This document shows, piece by piece, positions 37,501 to 49,500 of a DNA stretch of 64,000 nt. Source of the stretch: Aldrovandia affinis (Eukaryota; Chordata; Actinopteri; Notacanthiformes; Halosauridae); assembly GCA_029706075.1 (NCBI GenBank), contig JAINUG010000026.1:5412674-5476673 (forward strand), read 5' to 3'. The position numbers were made by a program, and so were the translations under genes. The notes under the pieces are model-generated. The model searched no databases. It had not been told where the DNA came from and saw only the letters and a program-made list of their open reading frames with translations. Position 1 is the first letter of the stretch. Each line of letters opens with the position of its first letter.

Positions 37501-40500
37501 TACACGCCTGAAAATATTTATTTAAAAATTATTATTTAATATTTTGTTTCCTTGTGTGGTACGTTTCCCTCGGTTATGGAGCTATCTGTGTCCGTTCGTG
37601 GCCATTGCTCTGATCTCCAAAGTTAATAGAGCAGGTGCTACGGTTGCCATGTATTTATATCCGACTCTTGCTAGACTAGCCTAGACTTAAGGCCTTCTTA
37701 AAGCTGTCTGTTTGGCTTCCCTAGCAGTGTGTTGAGGTGTTGGAGCGTGTGAGTGAAAGATGGTGTTTCCTGCAGGCAAACCCAGAGCTGGCAGCGATCT
37801 GGGCGGTTGGTCAGCGCATCTGGCAACGTGACTTTCCAGGAATCTACTCCAGCATCGCTGCCCACCAGTGGTCAGAGAGCATCCTGCCTGTCATGGAGGC
37901 CCTGAGAGGTAACTGCACCACACCACACACACCTGTATAGGGTTACCTGCAGCACAGCACACACCTGTATAGGGTTACCTGCAGCACAGCACACACCTGT
38001 ATAGGGTTACCTGCAGCACAGCACACACCTGTATAGGGTTACCTGCAGCATAGCACACCCCTGTATAGAGCTACCTGTACCACAACACACCTGTGTAGGG
38101 GTACCTGCAGCACAGCACACACATGTATAGGGCTACTTGCAGCACAGCGCACACCTGTATAGGGCTACCTGCAGCAGAGCACACACATGTATAGGATTGC
38201 ATGTACCACAACATACACCTGTGTGAAGGGTTACAAGCATTATTGTTTCATAGTGTGTGTAGGGACCTATCTCATACCTATTTAGTTAATGTGGTTATCA
38301 TCTGTCCCCTGTCATTCCTGCCATTTAAAGCCCAACAACGGAGCACAAAAAAATGTATGTGGAGTTTACCTGTACGTGTGTGAAACATTCAGACAGAAAA
38401 AACTGTCAAGAGCCAAAATGGATCTCAGTGCTTTCTATGCTGATGTTTCTAACCAGATAGTTGCGAATATGCAGATTTAAATGCAAATGTACATGGCGGA
38501 GGTGACCTGTAATGAATCCAATGGAACCTGTTGTAGGCAGAAACACAACAGAACTTTCTATTCTTTTTTGAACAATTTAAATCACTGTTATAGGAAATGT
38601 GCTCATATCTTCTGAGGAGTAGTTCAAGGTAAAGAAACCTTTTTATTTTAAAGTGAATGAATTAATAATGAGTATACATGGGGATGTAAGTTAAATACAT
38701 TTATCAGTCTGCACACATTTTTCCTTGGTTTGAAATAAAAACCTTTGTGTATAATCACTTTACTCTCATCACGCATGCACAGTCTAAATATTTGCATACT
38801 AATTCAACAGAGAGACAACTCACACACAACTCTTTCAGACCATTGTCTTCAGGATAAAATTAGGAATACATGCCAGGGACCTCCGGGTGGCACAACGGTA
38901 AAGGCACTCGACCGGAGTGCAGGTCGCCCACTGCGGCCGGAGTTCGGCTGCGACAGTCCGGCTCTGGTTGGGGGTACCACTAGGGGGCGGCAATTGCACA
39001 GGCAGCTCGCCGCATGCACAGAAGGCTTCTCTGGGGTATGAGTCGGAATCACAGGCTAGGCCCGGAATCACAAATCCCGTCTCGGAAGTTTGTTGCAATT
39101 GTTACTGCCGGTGCCCAGGTTAGTGGCTGGTGGTCCTGTAGTTGTAAGCGGTGGGTTTGTGGGGGAGAAAAATTGAATCAATATAGGATACAATTGAGGA
39201 CTCCCTACCAAAACTGGGAGAAACAAAAAAGGGAAAATCTGATGTTTTAAAAAGAAACAAATGTGAAAAAGTAAAGAATACATGCCAAGCATTTCTGAGT
39301 ACTTTACAGTTTCACCACTTCAAAGTTGAAATTTAGCAACACTTTATGTAGGGACACACAAAAAAGAGTGATATTTATGAGCAATCCTCACTCAAGTAAA
39401 TGATATCCATACCTCATTTTGGAGAAATTTTCAGTTAAAATTTTGTTATCATGGTCTGTCAAATATGTATTAATCATTCATTAAAAATACCCTGATAATA
39501 CACTTCATGTACAGGGGGCTGACAAAATAATAATAACAATATATGAATATTTATTAATTAATAAGGAGTTGGGCTGACCTTTGCCTTCAGAACAGCTTCA
39601 ATCTTTCTTGGAATTCTGTTCTACAACTTGTATAACTGTTTGTAGTGGGATAGTGGACCATTCTTTAGGAAGGGAAGCCTCCAGTTCTTCAAGAGATGAC
39701 AGCGGTGGAAATCTATTCCACACTATAAGTTTCAGAATGTCCCATATACAGTGCCTATAGAAAGTCATCATACCCTTTTGAAATAGTCACTTTTTTTGTC
39801 TTACAGCCTGAAATGAAAGTACATAAAATCCATCTTTTTCCAGCTTCATTTACACATTTTGCCTTACAACATTCAAGTGAAAAAAAAAAAAAAAAAAAAG
39901 GGCACAATTTCTGATAATTAATAAAAAATGAAAAACTAGAATAACAGGGTTGGAAAAGTGATCAGTCCCCTGATTTAATACTTTGTAGAGGCACCTTTTG
40001 CTTTAATTACAGCCATCAGTCTGTTTGGATATGTCTACCAGCTTTGCGCACCTAGATTGGGCAATATTTGCCCATTCTTCCTTGCAGAACTGTTCCAGTT
40101 CAGTCAAATTCTGTGGTGAGCGGCGATGAACTGCACTCTTCAAGTCCATCCACAGATGTTCTATCGGATTTAGGTCAGGGCTCTGACTAGGCCACTCAAG
40201 GACATTCACCTTCCTGTCCTTTAGCCACTGCATTGTTTTTTTGGCGGTGTGTTTTGGGTCGTTGTCGTGCTGGAAGGTGAACCACCTGCCCATCTTCAGC
40301 TGTCTAGCAGAGGGCTGCAGGTTTTCCTCAAGAATTTGGGTGTACTTGGCAGCATACATTTTCCCTTCAATCCTGACCCAATTGCCCAGTCCCCGCTGAA
40401 GAGAAACACCCCCACAACATAATGCTGCCACCACCATGCTTCACTGTAGGTATGGTGTGTTTTGGGTGGTGTGCTGTGTTTGGTTTCTGCCAAACATGGC

Positions 40501-43500
40501 ACTTGGAGTTCAGTCCAAAAAGTTCAATCTTGGTCTCATCTGACCAGATAACCTTTTGCCACATGGCATCAGAATCTTCTATGTGTTTCTTTGCAAAATG
40601 TAAATGAGACTCAGTGTGACACTTTTTCAGAAGAGGCTTCTTTCTTCCCACCCTGCCATACAGGCCAGCTTTGTGTAAAGCTTGTGAGATTGTTGTCACA
40701 TGCACAGATTGCCAAATCTCTGCCATTAAGACTTGTAACTCCTTCAAGGTTGCCATTGGCCTCTTGGTATCTTCCCTGATCAATCTTTTCCTGGCTCGAT
40801 CATCCAGTTTGGGGGGACGGCCCGATCTTGGCAAGGTGTGGGTGGTGCCATATGCCTTCCACTTCTTAATAATACTCTGAACGGTACTCCGAGGGATAGT
40901 TAAAGCCTTTGAAATCTTTTTATATCCTTCTCCTAACTTGTGCCTATCCCAACTTCCTTTTGAAAGCACCTTTCCAGCCATGGTGAATTCTTTGCATTAT
41001 CATGCACTACTAGGAGTGGAATCCTCATGGAACAGCTGGTTTTATTGTGAAATAATCAAAACCACTACAATCGATGTCAGGTGGAGGCCAATTAGCTTGG
41101 TGTGTGATCTGGAAGGTGATTGGTTATACCTGAGCAAGTTTATAATGGTTATTCTAAGGGGACTGATCACTTTTCCAACCCTGTTATTCTAGTTTTTCAT
41201 TTTTTATTAATTATCAGAAATTGTGCCCCTTTTTTTCACTTGAATGTTGTAAGGCAAAATGTGTAAATAAAGCTGGAAAAAGATGGATTTTATGTACTTT
41301 AATTTCAGGCTGTAAGACAAAAAAAAAGTGACTATTTCAAAAGGGTATGATGACTTTCTATAGGCACTGTAGGCCTACAATATGCCTGTGAGGGAGTTTG
41401 GGATTCCCCTGGAAAAAACAAGCTTTAACAGTTATAAATTCATATAATTACAAATGAGAGTCAAAATTTAAATATAGGAATCAAGAAACATACTGTAGAT
41501 CAATTGTAGGGGATCTCCATTATAGCAATCAGACGTTTTATGGAACAACACATGCAAGAAGTTTATTTGTCTGATGATTACCTTTGTACATTTTCACCAA
41601 GGGAATTTTGTCTCTTGTTTCATCAAAGAATGAAACATTTGTGTAGAACATGCTGAAAGTGTGTTCTTGGGATGGTAAAACTCTGTAGCCATTTCACAGG
41701 CTGGTTCCTGCAAACAGGTGTCTGTCCTCCTTACTTTGATGCAAAGTAGTTTATGCACATCCCAGTAGCTTGTATCTTAGTGTTGATTTTAATTTTAAAA
41801 CGTTTTTTATAGCAGAAACATGTTGGTAATTAGTATTGACAATAATATGAAACGCATGTTTTATGTATTAAAAATACTCATTTTTAATAGCATTTTAGTT
41901 GCTTCAAAATATGACTCCTTTTTCATTTGGTGTTTATATTATTTTGTCCGCCCCCTGTATATTTCAGCAGTCATTGCCTTTGTCAGTTGAAGCATATTAT
42001 ATGAACTTGTGTTTAAATTGATGTCAGCTCCACATTGCCCGTTGTTTGGAAACATTCTTAGTTTTACACCTTTAAGAAACAGAAACACTGAAGTGGCATT
42101 ACTAATTTTATCTTTGTCGCCATCGTTATATGTCCAAAATAGTTTGGGGGTTATTTACATTCAAGGCGTACCAAATATCTGCGAAAATACAACCATGTTC
42201 ATTCCAGCTCTATAAATCCACAATTTTCTCATACTAGAAAATTGAAATTACCATGCAGTGTAAATATTATCTAGCAGTTGGTAGAATAAGCAGTTTGCAG
42301 ACTTGTTAGAACAGCATTTGAATCTGGTCTAGTTGAGAGACGTGCTTCTTTGGAAATAAAAAAAACAATGACAATCAATGTGTGATTACAAATTGCGGAA
42401 GTAGCATGCATTTTCAAATTTGAACACAACACAATTGAAAAGCACTGCATTGTGGAGAGAAACGTTATCATACCTGCGAGTTGCTGGTGAATTAAGGGTG
42501 GAAGTGAGGTTGACTCACTGACTGCCCTCCTTGGCCCCTAGGCCCATGTGGCTTAGGAGTCTTCAGTCCAATGTGAACCCACCATGACATAACCCGTGCT
42601 GCACAAGTTAAAAATACAGCACCTTGTGTACTCTCGCCTACCCTTCAACACCTGTTATTTTTATCCAGTTCATAAACAGCACAATAAGAACTGTACTTCC
42701 ATGGTAAAGTTGCACAAGACTGCTGTTATGCGGACCACAGTGTACTGTGGGGACTCTGACTGACTGACTGTTTACTGCATTCCTACAATATCACAAGTGT
42801 CTCTGGAAGTTTAATACGTCTTAATTTGCTTGTTTTCGTGTTGGATTGCTTATGTCCATTTTCTTGTTTGTCGGGCTAGGGCTTTCAGGGTTGTGTTGAA
42901 ATAAAAAAAAAAAAAAAATAACTATATATATAATATAATTATAATAATTATAATATATTGCCATCGAGCAGGCGCTTTTATCCAAAGTGACTTACAGTAG
43001 TGAATGCATACATTTTTGGGAATTGAACCCACAACCTAAGCGTTGTCAGCGCCATGCTTTACCTAATGAGCCACACAGAACCACATATATATACACAGTA
43101 CCAGCCAATAGTTTGAGTACACCTGCTGGAAACTAAATTTATTTCATAATTGACAATGTTTTACACCCTATAAGTTTCTGCAAATACTTGACAAAATGAC
43201 AAAAAACAAACGTGACAATAAACAAAAGGAACATCAAAGCAATGTTCAAGAAAATAGAAAATTGTCTAAAAATCTTGGATTCCTCAAAATAACTACCCTT
43301 TGCCTTGATAACAGCCACATAAACACGGGCCATTCGGTTAATACGTTTCCGAAGGAAATCACCCGACATGTCTTCCCAGAAATTCCCAGAGGCATTTGGG
43401 GTTGCTTTGCCTTGAATCTTCTGTCCAGTTTGTACTGTAATATTTTGTACATTTTGCTTGATAATTGCAAAACACTAACTGCAAGGTAATTTTAAAGAAG

Positions 43501-46500
43501 TCTAGCCAGCTATCCATGTAAATGGGATGTGACACATTAAATAAGTTTGCTGTTAAATAACTGGCACCTGCAATTCCGGCCCCAACTATTTGACCTCTCA
43601 AAATCTATTCGATCTCTTATGTTGCTTTAGAAACTTGTATCTTAAAGTGTTGATTTTAATTTTAAAACGTTTTTATGGCAGAAACATGTTGGTAATTAGT
43701 ATTGACAATAATATGAAACGCATGTGTAGACTCCTTTTTAATAGCATTTTAGTTGCTTCAAAATATGTCCTTTTTAATTTGGTGTTTATATTATTTTGTC
43801 CGCCCCCTGTATATTTCAGCAGTCATTGCCTTTGTCAGTTGAAGCATATTATATGAACTTGTGTTTAAATTGATGTCAGCTCCACATTGCCCGTTGTTTG
43901 GAAACATTCTTAGTTTTACACCTCTAAGAAACAGAAACACTGAAGTGGCATTACTAATTTTATCTTTGTCGCCATCGTTACATGTCCAAAATAGTTTGGG
44001 GGTTATTTACATTCAAGGCGTACCAAATATCTGCGAAAATACAACCATGTTCATTCCAGCTCTATAAGTCCACAATTGTACTCAAACTTTTGACTGGCAC
44101 TGTATATATGGCAGTGAAAGTAAAGTGATTAAAATGGTCCCGTCTTATTTGAACACCACTGAATTATGGCATTTTTTATATTTAATATTTTAATATTAAC
44201 TGATAGATAATGATATTTGATCAAGTTACTTATAGAAGATTAAATACAAATTCAGTAGTGGGAAGGACCAGCTACCGCAAAGTAGCTTGATAATTGCAAA
44301 ACACTAACTGCAAGGTACTTTTAAAGAAGTCTAGCCAGCTATCCATGTAAATGGGATGTGTTGCTTGCTAAAAAGTTGATATACCTATTTACTTTGGCAA
44401 CATGTGTCATCAGGTGTGTTCAATGCTGTAGACTTCTCTTTCATTGTTACAGTTGACAATGCACTCTTTCCTATTTAAATGAAAGTTTATTTCCAGCTCT
44501 CATTAATTGCTCTTTTCAAAGGAGACAATGGGAACAGGTATTTATTTGCCTTTGAAATATTTAAGATTAAAACAAAATTTCAGCAGTTTGGTTATTTTGA
44601 GTTTTTCCCCTCCTGGAGCCAGCAGTCTCCCTACGTATCATAAGGTATCCATGCATACCGTTTTAGAAATAAACATGGTGTTGGTAGGCAATATGCGGTT
44701 TAAAAGAGCGAAGGACAGGTATGCATTTATCTAAAAGTAAAAGGGGATTACCAGTGACTTTTTCCCCCCCGACCCTCAGTCAAGGAAACTAGACAGTTGT
44801 AAACAAACTCTGCATGTTTGGCAGGTGGCAGAGCCACATGGATCGTTTGCCAGGAAACAACTATCGTGTGTGATGAAACCAACAAGTCCGTTGCCTTCCT
44901 CTGTCACATGCGCCCTGTTTATCTCCTGCACTGAATTTGCCCTTAAGCATACCTCCCTCAGACGGGGAAGCGAGGGATTGGGTGGGGGGGGTGGGGGATA
45001 GCTCATTGTGGCATGTGACCCCGAAGGGGGGAGGTGCATTTTCTCCGAAAAGAGACTTGACAAACAAGCCAACAGGAATCCTTCAGCAGCCGGCGTGGAG
45101 ATTGGATATCGCAAGCAGCTGGGCACTATAAATGAGGGAGGTTGAGACCGTGCCTGGGCAGATCAAAACAAACCCGCGAAGAGAGCAGCAGCAGCAGCAG
45201 CAACCACTACTACAGTAGTGACTTATTAGCCCAGCGCGACAAACGCAAAGTGGGACCCTTTTTTTGAGCCGAGTTCTCAGGGATACAACGCGATTCGGCA
45301 CCCAGAATGGACATCCGCACCGGCCATATGATGAGGTCCTCCAGCCCCATGGAGAGCCTGGAGAAGCAGCTGAGCTGCCCCATCTGCCTCGACATGTTCA
45401 CCAAGCCCGTGGTCATCCTGCCCTGCCAGCACAACCTCTGCCGGAGCTGCGCCAGCGACCTCTACGACTCCCGCAACCCCTACCACTTCTCCGGCGGGAT
45501 CTTCCGCTGCCCAACCTGCCGCTTCGAGGTGGTCCTCGACCGCCACGGCGTCCACGGCCTCCAGAGGAACCTGCTGGTGGAGAACATCATCGACATCTAC
45601 AAGCAGCAGCAGGAGGGCGGCGGCGGCCACGAGGCGCCGATGAAGGCCAAGGACAGCACGGAGCCCATGTGCCACGAGCACGAGGAGGAGAAGATCAACA
45701 TCTACTGCATCACCTGCCAGGTGCCCACCTGCTCCCTCTGCAAGGTCTTCGGCGCCCACAAGGACTGCGAGGTGCAGCCGCTGCAGAACGTCTACCAGAC
45801 CCAGAAGACCGAGCTCAGCAACTCCATCGAGATGCTGATGGCCGGCAACAGCTGCGTGCAGGCCCTCCTGACCCAGATGGAGGACACCTGCAAGACCGTC
45901 CAGGAGAACAGCCAGCGGCAGAAGCAGACCCTGGGAGAGAAGTTCGACCTGCTCTACGCCATCCTGGAGGAGAGGAAGGGCCAGCTCCTGGAGCGTATCG
46001 GGCAGGAGCAGGACGAGAAGGTGCGCTTCCTGCGCTCCCTGGTGCAGAAGCACACCGATCAGCTGCAGAGCAGCACCAAGCTGATGGATGACGCCGTGCA
46101 GGCCATGGAGAAGAGCGGCGTGGCCGAGTTCCTCCTGCTGGGCATGCAGCTCATCGACCAGACCAAGGAAGCGGCCAAGAGCTCCCTGCTGCAGAGGCCG
46201 GAGCCCGGGTTTGAGAAGATGGACCACTTCACGCTGGAAACGGACGACATCGAAACCATCCTGGGCAAAATGGACTTCGGGTCGGAGTCGGATTACGAAG
46301 ACGCAGATGAGGATGACGACGAGAAGGAGGAGGAGGAGGAGGAGGAGGAGGAAGAGGAGGAATAGACAAGCTTGGCAGTTGTAAACTATGAACTTTAGTT
46401 TCCTGTAAGAGGCAATGGTTACTCCAGATGTTTTGTAGATATAGATAGGATTTTTCTGAATTATAGCACCAGAGTATATGACGCTGTGAATTCATAGCTT

Positions 46501-49500
46501 ATCCCAGTGCAATTTCAGTGTTTTTTTTTGGTTTTTTTTACACATACAAAATGGTACATTTTGTATATACTTTTCTATTTTATACTTTTGTATTTTTGTC
46601 AGTTTTATACTGAATTATTTATTGATGTCCTGTAGATCGACGTTTACACTTGAAGCTTGTCACATGATATTTGCCTAGTTCAAGTCTGCATTAGAGTGTT
46701 CAATAGAATTGGAATTGATGGTGTTTCTCAGCGAGCCTAGAATGTCTTCTGTTTGTGTCAAATAGCTAAATACTTGAAAAAGATATTGAATGCACTTGAC
46801 TGAAGGCCTTAATGATCAAAATAAATCTTGTTTTAGTTGCAAGTTGAAATAAAGTGACTTAAAAATAGCATTCGCTGTCTTTATCACTTGATTTATTTTC
46901 GGGTCATGTTTGGACCCACAATCAATAACTGAATTTTGTTTTGTAGCTGGGGCAAGGTATTGCTTGACATAGTTTTTTTTTTTTTTTTTTTTTTTTTAAG
47001 ACACTCAAGCTTAGCTTGCAGCAGTTTTCCTTTGCTGGTAATCGGCTGGTCTATTTTTAAAGGGCGAGAGGGAGAAGGTGATGAGGCTCGGGGAATAGAT
47101 GGCCGGGACAGTGCAGGTGGCGTCATATTTCCATCCCTGACCCAGCAGCTTCAGCTGCCATGTGCCGCGCCTGGAAAGGCAAGGGGGTGGGGGTTCAAGG
47201 AGAGAGGGGGGGGGGGGGTTCAAGGAGAGGGGAGGGTGGGGGTTGGTGTGAATCACTGCTGGCTCCCACCATACTGGTCACAGGGGTTGGTAAAAATAGC
47301 TCCTTGGGCATGTTACAACAAAAAAATAAAAGGTCTGCTGTGGACAACTCCGCATTAAGCTTTTTCTGCTGTGCAATGACAACAGCAACTGGAGTGAGCT
47401 GTTCCTTAGAGCATGCTTTCACCTGAACCACCATGACAATGGCACGAATCTCTGATTCCTTTTGCGCTTGTGTCATTAACATTTGTAATGTGGTGTTTGC
47501 ACTATAATGGACTGATTGTCTAGTGTCAATTTAATTGACTAAATTGGTGCCGTTTAATTCACACAAACATTTTTATACATCTGGCTATATCTATAGCTGC
47601 TGTATGTGACACTATATGTGTCTCTTCAGGCATTTGCACATGTAAACAGAGCCCCTTTGCAGTTTGAAAGGCTGACCCCCTACTCGTGAATTTGTAATCA
47701 CAAGCATAGTGCAGTTGACCATTTTTCAAGGTTCTATAACCATTTTTCAAGGTTCTATAACCGTTTACATTGATTTTGTTATTAAGAGGTAGGCCAAATG
47801 CCAGATTACAGACCCAGGTCATATGTTCTTGTATTTCACCCCCAATCATTGACGGAAACCAGATGCGACACTCTCACAGTCTCGCCTCATTCGTTGTGCA
47901 TGTATGCCTCATAACAACCTGCCGGTTGTCTTTATTGATGGCTGTCATCTTTATACAGCTTACAGAAAGCATGTGGTTAAAAGTTTTCTTCAAAGCTTCC
48001 CTCATATCCTCAGAGAATAAGGACCCGGGAAGACTGCGAAAAAATCCAGACGACACAAGACTCAGAAGCATCAGGATTTAATCAGCAGAATTTAGAGCCT
48101 TTTTTCCGGCTCAGTTACATCATTGCATTAGCATCCCTCATAATATATTTTTTCAACAAATGCGTTAATTTCAACCAAATATGTCATTCATTAAACAAGG
48201 GAACAAACTCAGAAGAAAGGCACAGTGCGCAACAAAAAAAAGAGCAAATAAATCACCGTTGTATTGAGAGGGCTCAATACAAACGGGCTTAAGCAGCTGT
48301 CTCTTCTTGTCGCAGTTGTTGCCATCGGTTACAGTGTTACAGCGAGATGTTGTTGGTACATAAGTGTTGCCATGCTCTAATAGAAAGGGTCAACCATTGG
48401 TGGTGGCATTGTTTATCAAGTGTGTGACAAGATGTAGGAGACCAACAATCCCCAATAGAGTCTGCCTGGCCTGTCAGGAGGTTTGGGGCCCTGCATATTT
48501 CACGGGGCTGCCAGGGCCACATAAAGCAGCAGCCCCATCACATGCTACGTGCCAGCACTTGTAGTTGGCTGCATCACGTTGTCATAAACGATAAGAAAAA
48601 CCCTTCAGCCATGACCCCTTGTGCCTTGTAACTCTGTGTGTCTGTGTCTGTGCTTGCACGCAGAAACCACTCGCAGGAGGGCGTTTGGACTGGTGGCACA
48701 GGCCTACACCTCCATCACAGCAGATGACTTTGCTGCCTTTGTGGGATACTCGGTGGAGGAGGCCGTGAAAGGTAAGCCGGCCCCTGTGTCACAGCAAACC
48801 TCCCAGGTTTAAATCGTTAGATCAACTTGTCCCTGTTTCACCTCTCAATCAGCTCTGAATGCCCTGTACTTCAAGCGTGTCTAAACGCTTAATCTGCCTC
48901 GAGTTGTCTGTAATCCGCAGATTTGTTGTTCTTATTCACATATGATGTGATCTGCTGAACGCTAGTAGTTTTGAGGCACCAACCACAACTTTAAGTTGCT
49001 TGACGTGAAGTGAAAAGTGGGAATTTGCAACTTCTATCTAGAGAATCTCTTCTCCCTCATTCATATTTTCTGTAAAGTACACTACCGGTCAAAAGTTTTA
49101 GAACACCCCCATTTTCCAGTTTTTACTGAAATTTAAGCAGTTCAGGTCCAGTGAATAACTTGAAATGGTACAAAGGTAAGCGGTAAACTGCCAAACTGCC
49201 AGAGGTAAAAAAAAATATACAAAAATAAAAAAGGTTTAGGGTACCAAAAACTGAAAAATAATGTGAAATTTTCGGCAGTGAGTGATTCCTATGCTATCAA
49301 AAGGCACCTTTGACAGGAAGAGGTCTGGCAGACCCAAAGCCACAACAAAATCAGAAGACAACTTTATGAGAGTCAACAGCTTGCGTGATAGGCGGCTCAC
49401 AGGACAACAGTTTCAAGCACAGCTTAACGGGTTGAAGTAAGGAAGTCTCAGTTTCAACTGTGAGAAGAAGACTTCGAGCTGCAGATTTGGCAGGTCGAGT

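Larger units (their letters stand above)
39749..41770 (-). repeat. 2-kb unit, copy 2 (inverted): Tc1-like element plus flank
   Basis: Reverse-complement counterpart of 28777-30780. The transposon occupies 39749-41369 and the non-transposon flank 41370-41770. The flank differs from copy 1 at only about eight of 400 positions by eye. Confidence 0.9.
39522..41957 (-). mobile_element. Older Tc1-like element split by later insertion
   Basis: The left end CAGGGGGCTGACAAAATAAT and the right end, whose complement is CAGGGGGCGGACAAAATAAT, are matching inverted termini flanked by TA. The left part (39522-39746) reads in reverse as the end of a Tc1-type transposase region (CTTCAGAACAGCTTCAATC). Everything from 39749 to 41770 between the two parts belongs to the inserted 2-kb unit. 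Confidence 0.75.
43096..44102 (-). mobile_element. Patchwork Tc1-like element with captured flanking DNA
   Basis: Ends CAGTACCAGCCAATAGTTTG (left) and complement CAGTGCCAGTCAAAAGTTTG (right) are inverted termini. The left third reads on the minus strand as a transposase C-terminus (about 43,139-43,369, with [15 protein letters not shown]). The rest is not transposon-like: 43456-43531 equals 44285-44360 outside the element, and 43634-44077 equals 41769-42225. Confidence 0.75.

Noticed and set aside
37917..38225. CRISPR-like array
   Set aside because: Units are head-to-tail without unique spacers, in a eukaryotic intron; it is a minisatellite.
42009..44067. A 68-aa frame conserved at 42009-42215 and 43861-44067
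   Set aside because: Both lie in direct repeat A. The near identity reflects the duplication, not selection on a protein.
45264..46091. 275-aa frame on the plus strand, offset from trim63
   Set aside because: Arg/Pro/Ala-rich shadow of the GC-rich trim63 exon in another frame.
45277..46227. 316-aa open frame on the minus strand
   Set aside because: It lies opposite the trim63-like exon. The GC-rich codon use of that exon keeps the antisense frame open; the translation is low-complexity and resembles no family.
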